Assembly: GCA_030144725.1 (NCBI GenBank)
Contig: JASKMD010000029.1
Coordinates: forward strand, 6,619,538-6,683,537
Source: Haematococcus lacustris
Taxonomy: Eukaryota > Chlorophyta > Chlorophyceae > Chlamydomonadales > Haematococcaceae
Length of the DNA: 64,000 bases
Direction: 5' to 3'
Below are positions 1 through 10,675 of this stretch, piece after piece. The notes under the pieces were generated by a model, which was not told the origin of the DNA, did not search any database, and was given only the letters and a program-made list of their open reading frames with translations. The number at the start of each line of letters is the position of its first letter. The first letter of the stretch is position 1. Both the position numbers and the translations under genes were made by a program.

Positions 1-2
1 AG

Positions 3-1586
3 CCAGCACTGAGCCATCACTGGGCCAGGTGGTTCAACACCAACAAGCTTCGCAACAAGGGGTTTGCTTTCGAGAGGTTGGTGGACACAGATGGTGTCAG
101 CGTGTGCGTGCACTACACGCGCCCCCTTCCCCCTCCTCCAGCCCCACCTCCAGCTGCCAGCAGCAGCAGCACCAGCAGCCGCCCAAGTGCAGCAGCAGCA
201 GCGGCCCATGCAGTGGGGCTCCCCCACATAGGCAGGGGCATAGCTGAGATGCGTGAGTTTGTGTTTGACCCAGACACACAGATTGGGGTGGGCATCGACC
301 CCGGCGTCACCCAGGCAGTCAGCGCAGCCTCTGGGGTGTGGGATCCAGCAACAGGCCAGCTGATGGCAGACCAGCTGCGCCGGTGGAAGCTGACCAAGGG
401 CGAGGTGAAGCATGCCAGCGGCCTGAACAATGCCCGCCGTGACACAGAGCGGTGGCTAGCACCGATCAAGCCCCACCTCCAGCACCTGGCAGCAGCAAGC
501 TCAGCCGGCACCTCCCTAGAGGCCAACCTGAAGCACATCACCGTCACCCTGGCCACCTGGGATGCGATGTGGGAGGTGTACCTGGACCCCAAGTGGGCAC
601 GGCAGCGGCTGAGACTGTACGGAGCCCAGGACCGGGCGCTGGAGCAGTTCTTCAACAAGGTGAGGGTGGAAGGGTGGGTAGGTGGGAGGGAGGGAGGGTA
701 AGGGAATGAGAGGTGGTGGGTTGGGCATGATATGAAGGAGTACTTGACTGTGCCATGCCTAACATGGTGTCACCATGTCAGCCACCATGTATGTGCCTTG
801 TGTGCATGGCTGCAGCTGGAGGAGGAGATGGCTGAGCTGTCCATGGAGCGCCACAACTGTGCCAAGCAGCTGGTGGTCTTCTTTGGAGCAGCTAGCATTG
901 ACACCAGGGGAGGGTGGGGTGCTGATGCGGTGCTGCGGGCCTGCCGCAAGGTGGTGTGCAGGCCCAGGGGCCCAGACCAGCTGCGGGGCAGGGTGGTGCT
1001 TGTGGATGAGCACCGCACCAGCCGGGTCAGCTCAGCAGTGAATGGCCAGCAGCCCTGTGAGGAGGAGCTGGACAAACTCAGTGCCACAAGGCCTGCAGGC
1101 TGGAAGCCCCCAGCAGGGCAGGTGGAACCCCGCCTGGTGCGCCCAGCCTGGAGCCAGGAGCGTGGCCAGCCAGTGCGGGGCCTGATGTGGGGCCCTGTAG
1201 TGGCCCCGCGCAAGCCCCCACAGGCCCCACGGAGCAGCCAGTCAGCCACACAGCCCACAGCCTCAGAGCCAGGGCCCAACACTCCCCCTCCAGCCAAGCG
1301 CAGCAAGCCGGCAGCTGAGCCCACCAAGGGCAAGGGCAAGGGCAAGGCTGCCAAAGCCAAGCCAGCACCACAGCCAGGCAGGTGGCTGGACAGGGACTGC
1401 AATGCAGCATTGAACATGCAGCGCATTGGGGAGAGCAGGTGGCGTCCACTGGAGCTGTGCTACTGGCCAGAGCAGGGAGCTCTGCCAGCCAAGGGCAAGG
1501 AGTACCCTGGCCTGGGCTACAAGCGGGTGCGAGATAAGCCCCCCAAGGCCCAGCAGCAGCAGCAGCAGCCTGCTGAGGCACAGTAG
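3..1586 (+). CDS. Fanzor (eukaryotic TnpB-like) RNA-guided nuclease, 3' part
   Basis: The gene enters from the left edge, so its start is not visible. Two exons are seen: 3-659 (donor GTGAGG) and 816-1586 (acceptor TGCAG, stop TAG). Landmarks in order are DTDGVSVCVHYTR (nt 84-122), a Pro/Ser/Ala linker, RuvC-I GIDPGVTQ (Asp codon 297-299), FFGAASIDTRGGWG, VDEHRTSRVSS, PAWSQERGQPVRGLMW, a Lys-rich stretch (about nt 1290-1370) that may be a nuclear localisation signal, and RuvC-III DRDCNAALNMQR followed by LELCYWP and KGKEYPGLGYKR. This order matches TnpB/Fanzor proteins, which are RNA-guided DNA endonucleases carried on mobile elements. The third acidic residue may be the Glu of VDEHRTS, which is inferred from the rearranged active site described for Fanzors. 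The zinc-ribbon cysteines expected after the RTS motif are mostly absent. No frame break is visible in this part. Distant alternatives such as IS607-type TnpB relatives are not excluded. Confidence 0.8.
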
Positions 1587-1728
1587 TGTGGGTGCCCCCC
1601 TTTGTTGAGCTGTCATCAGCTTACAATTAGTGCATGTTTTGTCATGCCAACTCTACATCATAGCCCTCGGGTCAGGCAATAATGTAGGTGGTAGGCTCAA
1701 CACTCCACACAGCCCAATAACACTGTTT
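1587..1728 (+). ncRNA. Conserved 3' block of Fanzor element, candidate omegaRNA / right end (copy A)
   Basis: Directly after the Fanzor stop lies noncoding sequence that is nearly repeated after the truncated Fanzor copy at 28396-28681 (minus). Homology runs from the last codons through AGCTGTCATCAGCT (1608-1621, a perfect 5-bp stem with a 4-base loop), the box TTTTGTCATGCCAAC and GTAGGTGGTAGGC, to CACACAGCCCAATAACA. In TnpB and Fanzor loci the guide RNA scaffold overlaps the 3' end of the gene and the right end of the element. That this block is such an RNA is inference. Confidence 0.5.
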
Positions 1729-1785
1729 GAGCCGGATCTAGTTAGTGGCTACTAGTGGCTTATAGTGGCTGCTAGTAGGTACTTA

Positions 1786-1831
1786 AATGGAGGCCCTAGT
1801 GAGGGGCTCAAATGGAGGCCCTAGTGAGGGA
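1786..1831. repeat. Short tandem duplication
   Basis: The 18-base unit aaatggaggccctagtga, followed by Gs, occurs twice in direct order, about 24 bases apart, in the spacer between the Fanzor gene and the end of the ankyrin gene. No coding role is visible. Confidence 0.7.
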
Positions 1832-2161
1832 CAAGAGGGTTGCCGGCCGAGCATCAATCAGTTGGTCACCCTGGTCCTACTTCCCTCCCCTCACTGTCAA
1901 GCCCTTCAGACCACTCACGTCAGGTTGTACCACTCCAGCTTACCCACAGCCTCGGCAGCATGACCTGGGTGGCCGACATGGTGCAGCTGTGAAAAGTCAA
2001 GGCGTTTGTGGTCCTGCACAGCTCCGTCATGCTCTGTTTCAAATTGCGACGGGCATGGTCCCCTCTTCTCCTCCTGCTATCCTACACTCCTTCCGCTCCT
2101 CCACCCCTCCACCTCTCTACCTCTACCTGCTGGTCATCAACAGCCATCGAAAATAATGGGT

Positions 2162-3768
2162 TTAGTCCAAAGCTGGAGCTCGACCCTGTAGGTACGCCTT
2201 GACCTCTGAGCCCTGCTTTGCCATGTCAACAGCTGCTAGTCCTGCCAAGTTCTTCGCCCGCACGTCAGCCCCCTTCTCGCACAAGAGCTTGACAGTGGCC
2301 AGGTGGTTGTTCACTGCCGCCAGGTGCAAAGCCCGGTTGCCCTGCAGCAGCAAGCCATGCCCATGCAAGCATAGCCTGGCAAGGGATGATGCATGTGCAG
2401 AATGAGTGTTCCAGTCCGCTGCCACTTATTGAGTTCTCAGGTCCCAGTAGAGTTCCCAGCCTAGTAAAGTCGCTTGGCTACAAGTGATTTAATACTGAGC
2501 TGCATGCGTGTTCCACCTCAAGCTGTTGCAGTGACAAGTAGACTGAAGTTGCCTGCCGACAGCAGTAGGTAAGGGCCTGCCTGCCAGCCTTACCCTACAA
2601 AACCGCCTGCACCCACTTTGGCCCAGCCTCATCTCTCCCCCACTGCCTCTTCAAACTCATCTCTCGCCACAACGGCATCATTTGCCCACAGCTTCATCAC
2701 TTGCCGCACCCTTCCAAATTGCCAAGCCAATGTCTAGCTGCGCACCTGGGCATTGACAGCTGTGAGGTCAGCCCCAGCCTCCAGCAGCAAAGCGACACGG
2801 TCAGTTTTGCCAGATCGAGCAGCCAGATGCAGCGGCGCCCAGCCCTCGTTGCTGGTGGCTGCGGGGTTCGCCTTGTGTCGCAGCAGCAGCTCCAGCAAGG
2901 GAAGAGGCCCTCTGTTCAGCAAGGCAACAAGGCACACTACTTACTCGCAGCAGACAGGCTAGTAATGGGACTGGCGTGCAGGAGGGCAGGGAGATAGTCC
3001 GGCAGAGGGGTCTAGGTAGGGGTAAGACAAAGGAGAGGAGGGGAGGAGGGGCAAAGGGGGAGACAGGCAGGCAGGCAGGCAGGCAAGCAGACAAGCAACC
3101 CCTCCGACCAGCAGGCAGGCCAAAACTGAGGATATGGGGTGGGTGGACAGGCAGGGAGGCAAGCAAGCAGCCAAGGAAGCGCACCCTGCCCTCTGCCTCA
3201 GCTGCTGGTAGCTGCCAAGGCCGCCGTGCAGGCGTGGTGCGGTGCCCCTGGCAGCAGCCCCTGGCAGTAGCCCCTGGCAGGTCAAGTAGGTGGTGGTGCA
3301 CACACAGCACGCCATCCTGGCTGGCATTGCCTCCACGCTGCAGCCTGTGTTCAGGTTCGTTGGCTTACTTGGTGGCAGCGTGGTGCAGGCAGGTCACCAG
3401 GTCCTGGCAGGGGGCGTTGGGGTCGGCCCCTGCAGCAGCCACCACACAGAGCCAGGCCCCCTCACCAACACATTGCGCTAGACAGCTGGGACAGCTTCAG
3501 GGAGCAGCACCCGGCAGGGAGCAGTAGGGAGATGACATGGGAGAGGTGACAGCCGCAGCGACAGGGGAGGGGATGCGGGAGGGAGGGTGGAGCAGCCAGC
3601 ACCTAGGCAGGGCCGTGCCTTCAACTAAAGTGCAGGCACAACACAGCTGCCACACACTCGGATTCGTGGGGAGTGACCCAGGCACGCCCACCCACCCCAC
3701 TGCTGGCCAGCTGATCAACCTTCCTTGCCCCACTCTAGACGCAACCCCCAGCAGCAGCAGCAGCAGCA

Positions 3769-3804
<36 letters not shown>

Positions 3805-6800
3805 GCAGCAGCAGCAGCAGCAGCTATCTCAGCTACATAGGTGCTCACTGAGCCCCTGCACTCTGCTGGCCATGCCTATGCCACACCTCCAGCACCCCAC
3901 CCAGCAGCCCCCACAACAAGTCCCCAGTACAGCTGCTTGCTGTGCCCTGACCCACCATGCTGGCTCTGCCCCTGACCTGTGTGGGGCTCCCTGACAAGCA
4001 GTCGGCCCCTGAGCCCCTGCACCCCTGACCGGGGAAAACTTTTGGGGTATGCACAGTGTATAGCGCCCCCGTAGTTTACCCTGACATCACTTAAGGGTGC
4101 CCTTGGACCTGTCTAAGGTATCACCAACTGTCGAACCCTGGTCGGCCCCTGACCCCCTGGGCACCCCTGGGCTGATTGCCTGGCTCAGGCCACCAAGCAG
4201 CAGGGCCCCGGCCCACCTGCCTCCAGCAGCGCTGCGGCCACCTCCACCTCCCCCTCCTCCACAGCCAGGTGCAGAGGCATGCGGCCGTCAAAGTTGGCAA
4301 TGTCCAGCCGGGCGCCTGAGGACAGGCAACAGCACCCCAGGAAACCCGTGGCAATGAGGCTTTTGCGGGGAGGGGCCAGGAGCTTGATACGGGGGTGGCA
4401 GCAGCAGGGCAGGGGAAGACTGGGCAGGGGAGGGCTGGGGCAAGATGCAGGCCCATGGATGGGGGCAGGGCTATGTCAGCACGTCATGGAGTGCAGTAGG
4501 GAGCGCGGAGGATTTGTCTGCGGCTGTGATGGCTGGCTGTGTAGGTGACATCTCTGTGTCTGTGCAGGTTGGCTTTGTATGAAACGGTGTGTGATGCACA
4601 AGAACCCATGCCCTGACCCCGTGTGCCAGGACTGCTTCAACGCCTTGGGCTCATAGTGAACAGGCCATGACACAACATGCCAGGGCCCTCATGGCTGCGA
4701 CTGCATTGGCCCACAGTCACTGAACCATTACTGCTTCTTTGGCACAACAGCAGACACCTTCCTGCAGGTGCAAGCTGGCTGCCTAGCTGGCCTGATGGTT
4801 TTTCCTGCTGGATGGAGGCATCCAGGTGTGACGTATGTGACATGTGTGACATATGAGGTGGCTGAGTGTGACCATGGCTGCATGACCCACCATGCTCCAG
4901 CAGCAGCCTGATGACGGGCAGGTCCGCAAGCTCCACCGCTATGGACAGGGGTGTGCGGTCCAGGGGCTCGACCTCCTCACCTTCCAGCAGCCAGTTGCCA
5001 GAGGCATACTCACTGCAAACAGGCAGGCAGCGCGGTGGGCGGGTCAGCATGTAGGCAGCCAGGCAAGTGGGTGCTTAAGCGCGTTAGGCGGCAGTCGAGG
5101 TTGAAGTCCCCCCCCCTCCCCCCTCCCCCCTCCCCCCTCCCCCCTCCCCCCTCCCCCCTCCCCCCTCCCCCCTCCCCCCTCCCCCCTCCCCCCTCCCCCC
5201 TCCCCCCTCCCTCCTCCCTCCTCCCTCCTCCCTCCTCCCCCCTCCCTCCTCCCTCCTCCCTCCTCCCTCCTCCCTCCTCCCCCCTCCCCCCTCCCCCCTC
5301 CCCCCTCCCCCCTCCCTCCTCCCTCCTCCCTCCTCCCTCCTCCCTCCTCCCTCCTCCCTCCTCCCTCCTCCCTCCTCCCTCCACCTGGGGTTGAGGCTCT
5401 GAGTGTTGATGAGTGCTGATGAGTGTCGTTGCGCCAGCAGCAGCTTCAGGACGTCCAGGTTGCCTGCTCCGGCTGCGCAGTGCAGCGCTGTGTGGCCTTG
5501 CAAGTCGGGGCAGGCCAGGCAGCTAGGGTCGTGCTTCAGCAACACCTGCAGCCATGCCAACATTACTCTCTGTGTCCATGTGTAACACACACCATGCATG
5601 ACGGTTGCACAAGGGGCGCGAGGCTTCAGGGCAGACACACTGTGGCGAGGAAGAAGAAGAAGAAGAAGACTCCGGCAGGGCAGGCGTGCTTTTGAGAGAG
5701 GAGCTGCCGCCTGGGGCGCGGCCTGCTCACACCACCCCAGCTGCACTATGAGTTGACAGGGGGTACATGTGGAGGGGCAGGGGAAGGCTGGGGAAGGGGG
5801 GTCGCCCGCATTGTGAGGCAGCTGTGGAGGGCACAGGGTGAGGCAGGCCATGCGGCAGGAGCAGGGCACACGGGGCGACGCCCGGGCTGCTGGTGTGTCC
5901 CTAGCTGCCTGGCTTACAGGGTCAATGGTGGTGGCCTACATGGTGCAGGCGTTGCACCCTCTTTTGCACCCGCCTTCACCTTGCTGTGCGACTGCAAGGG
6001 AACAGTGACCAGCTTAAGGCCAGCTTGGTCACAGCTGAGCTGACCCGGCTGGTGCAGGACTCATCCACTGTCACCACCTTGCCTCGCCAGGCTAGCTTGG
6101 GGCGGTGTTTCATTCATGCCAGTGATGCAAACAAGCTAGAGACCTGTGCAGGGAGGACGGCTAGGAGAGGGAGGAGCCCCAGCCACCTAGCTCTTACCTT
6201 GGTGTTTAAAGGATCAGGCCAGCTCCTGCCATCTCAGACCTCCACCCTCCACCCAACGTGCTGTCCTTTCCCCACACCTCAAAACACTTGCCCACCCCAT
6301 GCCACCCTGAGGGCCTTCCCTTCTCTCCACTGCCCCTGCATTTCCTCTACCTCACCTCCCCTCCCACCCCACCCCAGATCCCTGGCTATGCCATGCGCCC
6401 CAGCTGCACCTCCCTTGCCCTCCTGACCCCCCTGCCACACCCCACCCCTCACCTTGACCACCTCCAGGTGCTCATGAGCCACAGCGATGTTCAGCGGGCT
6501 GTGGCCCTCGCTATCCAGCACCTTCACGCTCAGCTTCTTGCCAGCTGCCGCCCCCTGCCCTACCCCCCTGCTGGCGGCAGCAGCACCCCCTGCCAGCAGT
6601 GCTGCCAAGGCGTTGGCATTGCCCTTTTCACAGTAATCGAATATGCTGCGGGGAGGTACACAACAGCACAGCGCCAGTGACCCATACACCCGCATCATCC
6701 TCACCAGCACCAGCAGCATCACCATCATCATCACCACCACCACCATGTGCAGGGGCAGGGGCAGGTGCAGGGGCAGGGGCAGCCCACCGTGGATCAGGTC

Positions 6801-9005
6801 CCCCCAGCAATGCCCGTAGGTCGTCGCTGGCAGCCATCTCATACGGCACGCGCCCAGCCATGTCCACGTGCTGCAGCAGCAGGGCAACACGCAGGCTGCA
6901 GTCCCTGGCTGCGTCTGGTGCTGTGGCAGTCAGGTCCTGGCTGCCAGCAGGGCCAGGTGAGGCCTCCAGTCCCAGTCCCCCTCCCCCCCTTCACCCAGCC
7001 TTCCCTCCCTACACTCACCCTCGCCTTGCCATACTCAGCTGCAGCCACCCCAGCCCAGCTCTCCCTCCCAGTGCAGCCCGACTTTTGGGAACAGGCTGCT
7101 TCAGCCAGGGTGGGTGGAGGCTGAGCAGTTGTCTGTCTCAGTGCCGCGCTCAGTCCTGGCCTGCCTAGCCTCAGCACACCCTCCTCATCCGTCAACTATT
7201 CAGCCTGATTTGTCAGCTATTCAGCCTCTACTGGTCAACTAGTCAGCCTTCTAGTCAACTAGTCAGCCTCATCTGTAAACTACATTAGTACTAGACCAAG
7301 CGCTGCAAGAAGCATCACGCTTTTGCTGCCAGCTTGCCTTCCTAACCCTTGCTGCCCACCCGCCTGCCTGCTGCTGTCCTTGCCTGGCCCTTCAGCAAGG
7401 CTGTGGGCACCTACATCAGTGTGGGCGCCATGCTGCAGCAGCAGCTCACACATCTCTCTGCAGTTTCTCTTGGCGCTGGCTGCGAAGTGCAGGGGAGTGG
7501 AGCCCCTGCAGGGGCACACAGCTGACAGGCTATGCTATGGCTATGCTGGGTTCATCACCGCTGGTTACCACCAGGCAGCTTGGGTTGAAGTAAAGCTGGG
7601 TCGGATGTAGGCACTGATGTGTTCAAAGACAGCTCAAAGGCAAAGTGTGCTCTAGCTGCACCTTACTAGACACTGACGGATGAAGACAGCACGTGTCAGC
7701 ACCATGCAACGCATGGACCATTCAATGCGTGCCACCCATCCCATGCAAGGCAAGGGCCAGGTGTGCAAGCCTTTGTGGCACCATGAGCTTTGCAGCCCTC
7801 AGGTCACCTCAGGTCACCCATAGAGGTAAAACATGCATAGTGCACCCCCCTTTAGCACAGGGAAAGCACGCAGAAAAGATTCACGTGCACCCCCATTTAA
7901 CGCTTGGACAAAGGCAGCACCTCGACCCTCACTAGGGCCTACATTGGCGTGGACCACTAGGGACCACTACAAAACGGCACCTTGACCCTTTCTAGGGCCT
8001 ACATTGGCGTGGACCATCAGGGATCATGACAAAGCGGTGTTTGTCTGTATAGAGTTCCCATGGTCGCCTACCACCCACACCACTGGCCCCTGGCCACCAT
8101 TGATCCCTGTGACAGGGCTATAGCCTAGGGTTGGCATGACGAACACGGAGGAGCCCTTCCGCTTCTTCCAAGACATTGTGTCCCATGGGGCAACCCGGCA
8201 GCATGGACAAAGACAGCACCCTGCCCCATGCCTGCCATGCTGCACCACATGGACCTTGCGTGACATGTTTGGCTCTTTAACCCAATCTATTCAGGGTGTG
8301 CTTTTACTGGATGTGCAGCAGTAATGAACGGCACCATCACCAAGCAAGCTATCTGCCTTGCATGCCTGCTGTAGTGCCTGTCAAGGATATGAAACGACCA
8401 GCATGGGCATGCTGAACGGCAGGCTCCCAGCAGCTGCTGCTGCACCTCGCTAGCATGTGCCTGGTACTGCCTAAGAAGCCACATCGCTGCATTCCCTGAC
8501 GCTGGTAACCCCCGCACAAATCTGACTGGTTGGCTCCTGAGGTACTCTCCCAGCATCCAGCTGACCAACCCATTGGCTGATCCAGCTCATTACCAAGCAC
8601 TCAATCTGAAAGTTGGGTTGAAAAGTCCTATGCAGACACTGAGCAGTCCTCTGGCCGCCCCACTGGCACCTGGTGTTCCTGATGTTTGCAGGCGTGCCCA
8701 GGCGCAGCAGAGCAGCAGCTGCCTCCAGGTTGCCCCACAGGGCTGCGATGTGGAGGGCTGTCTGGCCCATCTGGGCGGGCGGGCAGGCAGGCAGGCGGCA
8801 GCTTACCATACCACAGCTGACACTCCTTACCAGGATTGTTTTTGTTGAAGAGCACACAGGCAGGGACAGGACATCAGAACCCGTGATTGCCTACCTGGTT
8901 GCTGCTATCCACTGGTACGCCGGATGCTACAAGGCGCTCTATCTCTTCAACCTTGTTGTCCCTGGCCAAAGCCAACATAACAAGTGGGCCCGCTGCCATC
9001 TGCAT
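2162..9005 (-). CDS. Ankyrin-repeat protein (473 aa, 11 exons)
   Basis: Exons on the minus strand: 9005-8895, 8770-8670, 7505-7411, 6920-6788, 6645-6453, 5545-5385, 5012-4891, 4315-4217, 3429-3369, 2911-2746, 2341-2162. They join in phase at GT-AG sites into 474 codons including the stop. The start is the first ATG of MQMAAGPLVML. Ankyrin helices recur along the protein: GQTALHIAALWGNLEAAAALL, GSTPLHFAASAKRN, GHSPLNIAVAHEHLEVV, GHTALHCAAGAGNLDVLKLL, RTPLSIAVELADLPVIRLLL, GRMPLHLAVEEGEVEVAAAL, GWAPLHLAARSGKTDRVALL and NRALHLAAVNNHLATVKLL. No other domain,signal peptide or membrane segment is recognised, so it is probably a soluble protein-protein interaction scaffold; partners are unknown. Its introns hold a C-rich minisatellite, a CAG/GGC repeat and several mobile-element scraps. 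Exon 9 (61 bases) encodes half a repeat and is the least certain. Confidence 0.8.
3750..3824. repeat. CAG/CGG trinucleotide tract
   Basis: Seven CAG units, then about eleven CGG/GGC units, then about eight CAG units, in the intron between ankyrin exons 8 and 9. Confidence 0.9.
4583..4712 (+). repeat. Dispersed repeat with Cys-rich coding potential (copy 1)
   Basis: The core cacaagaaccc-atg-cctgaccccgtgt and caggactgcttcaac, then a cctcatggctgcga motif, recurs at 32397-32525. Both read in frame as HKNPCPDPV-QDCFN followed later by HGCD. This may be a fragment of a mobile-element gene, but no family is recognised. It sits in the intron between ankyrin exons 7 and 8. Confidence 0.5.
5109..5382. 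repeat. C-rich minisatellite (CCCCCCT / CCTCCCT)
   Basis: About 270 bases built from 7-base CCCCCCT units that grade into 7-base CCTCCCT units and back. It lies immediately inside the 5' end of the intron after ankyrin exon 6 (donor at 5384). The ankyrin transcript strand is G-rich here (GGGGGGA). A long open frame through it is a by-product of the repeat. Confidence 0.95.
5648..5670. repeat. (GAA)n tract
   Basis: About seven GAA/AAG units in the intron between ankyrin exons 5 and 6. Confidence 0.8.
6024..6095 (-). pseudogene. Short Fanzor fragment
   Basis: On the minus strand this stretch reads GKVVTVDESCTSRVSSAVT, the DE-x-x-TSRVSS motif of the Fanzor copies in this window, with the usual Phe/His-Arg changed to Ser-Cys. 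It lies inside an ankyrin intron with no flanking coding sequence. It shows that Fanzor debris also occurs inside genes. Confidence 0.6.
6955..7130 (+). repeat. Duplicated block shared with the 10-kb Fanzor copy (copy 1)
   Basis: Sequence including ccttccctccctacact, gtgcagcccgac, gggaacaggctgcttcagcc and gggtgggtggaggctgagc is repeated at 9935-10110, where it leads directly into a Fanzor coding fragment. It is therefore probably part of that element. Here it sits in the intron between ankyrin exons 3 and 4. Confidence 0.6.
7188..7280. repeat. Imperfect minisatellite, caact-a-ttcagcct units
   Basis: Four to five imperfect units of about 17-20 bases, variants of gtcaactattcagcct, in tandem within the ankyrin intron after exon 4. 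Confidence 0.6.
7917..8036. repeat. Tandem duplication of about 60 bases
   Basis: The segment gcaccttgaccct-ctagggcctacattggcgtggacca-cagggatca occurs twice in direct order in the ankyrin intron between exons 2 and 3. Confidence 0.7.
8046..8150 (-). repeat. Solo Fanzor 3' block (copy D)
   Basis: Read on the minus strand it carries the conserved order GTCATGCCAAC, CTAGGCTATAGCCCT, GTGTGGGTGGTAGGCGACCATG seen after Fanzor stop codons at 1.6 kb and 28.5 kb. No Fanzor coding sequence adjoins it. It lies in the ankyrin intron between exons 2 and 3. A solo 3' end suggests a 5'-truncated insertion. Confidence 0.55.
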
Positions 9006-9934
9006 CACCACGTCCGCTCGTGCTGCGGAACAGCAGCCGCAAGTGCCGCTTCGCAATAATCGATACCGTGATGTTTGAATCAGTGTTACCAGGTACGGCT
9101 TGGGATGTATGCCGCTGTCTTTATCGTACGGTACCGTTGTAATCGTCATGACCGTTCTTCGAGAGGTCCTGGGTTCGAGTCCAGCCAAGAGCGTGCTTTT
9201 CCCAATATAGAGGGTACGATTTCACCATGACGGCGGTAGCAACATCGGCTTATCGTTCGTCATGCTGGCATGTTTGGATGATGGATGCCAAGCATGAAAG
9301 GTTGATAGATGTCCGGCACGCAATCATGTAATGTCAGGATGCCTGTCATTAGCGAATTGCCAAGACATGAAGCTAAGGTGTCATTCATGCAATAACGCAC
9401 TGCCAAGACTCAAGACAGGGTTGCGTCATCACAGGTGCTGACTGTGCGTACTTAAGTTTGTCCTGTCAACCTCACTTTCCCCATGTCAACCTCACTTTCC
9501 CCCCAGTTTCCTTCGGCCGGCGAATGGTTGGCAGCACTCCGGCTGGATGGCGACCTGATGCAAAATCCTGAGCCCTGGCACAGCCACTCCGCGTCGATAA
9601 GGTTGCTGAGTGCAAGCGCACTGCTTTATCCGCACAGCATGCAGACCCCCCGAAGGCTCACTGCAGAAGCGCCGCAGTGTGCATCACGCAGTGCGCCGTC
9701 ATACAAGTACACCAAGTCCTGCCTTTGCTGTGCGCGTGCTGTGCTTTCCTGTTTGCAGCTGCCAGTGGTAGTGGGCAGTAAGATCACGATGACAGGGGCG
9801 GGGTGACGATGTGGTAGCTGGTCAGCAGCACCAGGTCATAAAAGGCAGCTTTGATCAGTCTGATTACAACGCTGCAATCTGAGCCTGTGCCTGTCAGGGC
9901 TGCTTCAGTCCTTCCTAGGCCAGCCCTCTCCAGT
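9006..9934. other. Spacer upstream of the ankyrin gene
   Basis: Presumed promoter side of the ankyrin gene. I see no supported gene. A B-box-like string ggttcgagtcc at about 9169-9179 has no matching tRNA stems. Confidence 0.5.
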
Positions 9935-10110
9935 GTTACCCACAGCAGGTCCAGTCCCAGGCCCCCCTCCCCCCCTAAACCCCAGCCTTCCCTCCCTACA
10001 CTGACCCTCGCCTTGCCACACTCACCTTCCCCCGCACTGCAGCCACCCCAGTGCAGCCCGACATCTGGGAACAGGCTGCTTCAGCCGGGGTGGGTGGAGG
10101 CTGAGCGGTG
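9935..10110 (+). repeat. Duplicated block shared with 6955-7130 (copy 2)
   Basis: Direct counterpart of the block in the ankyrin intron. Here it runs without a break into the Fanzor-like frame beginning near 10105, which is why the block is assigned to the Fanzor element. Confidence 0.6.
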
Positions 10111-10602
10111 CGGAAGGGGTTTCACAAGGTGGTGGAGCAGCCTAGCAGGCCCATCAGGGTTGCCAGACCTGACAAACTGGTGATCTTGGATGAGTTCCGC
10201 ACCAGCCGTGTCAGCTCAACTATGCATGCCCCCCAGCCTTGTGAGCTGCACCTGCCATGTGACCGGCCCAGGCCCGCAGACTGCGACCCCCTAGCAGGCC
10301 AGGTGATCCAGCTGCTGCTGCGCTCAGCCTGGAGCCAGCGGCATGGTAAGCAAGTGCGGGGCCTGATTTGGTGCCATGAGCTGCCGCCAGCCCCTCTCCT
10401 CTGCCCAGGCCCACCTCCCCTCACCCAAGCCCCACCTCCCCTTACCCGAGCACCACCTCCCCCTGTCAGCACCCATCTGATGCACCTGGCCCAGTCCCAC
10501 CACCCCAAGCCCCCCCTTAGGCCAGGTGACTGGACCGGGATACCAACCCGAGCTGCAGAGTACCCTCGTAGCAAGAATGGCTGGGCCCGCAACCACCCAT
10601 AG
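10105..10602 (+). pseudogene. Decayed Fanzor copy (RuvC-III missing)
   Basis: The frame reads KGFHKVVEQPSRP then ILDEFRTSRVSS, PQPCELHL, LLLRSAWSQRHGKQVRGLIW and, after a Pro-rich repeat, a tail EYPRSKNGWARNHP comparable to KEYPGLGYKRVRDKPP of the 1-kb copy. The DRD-x-NAA (RuvC-III) segment is absent and has been replaced by PPPLTQAPPPLTRAPPP-type repeats, so the copy cannot encode a complete RuvC nuclease. RuvC-I is also missing upstream. Confidence 0.7.
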
Positions 10603-10675
10603 CGCCTAGTAGCTGATTGGGGCTGTCAGTTTAGTAAGCATCAAGCTGTTGGTTTGGGTGGGAAGTTCATCGGTC

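Noticed and set aside
5084..5869. 261-residue minus-strand ORF including GGGRREE repeats
   Set aside because: Reads from ankyrin exon 6 through the donor into the minisatellite; splice sites at 5384 and 5013 fit the ankyrin frame better.
9140..9205. tRNA gene suggested by ggttcgagtcc
   Set aside because: The B-box string is present, but the T-stem does not pair properly, and no A box, anticodon arm or acceptor stem is found upstream.
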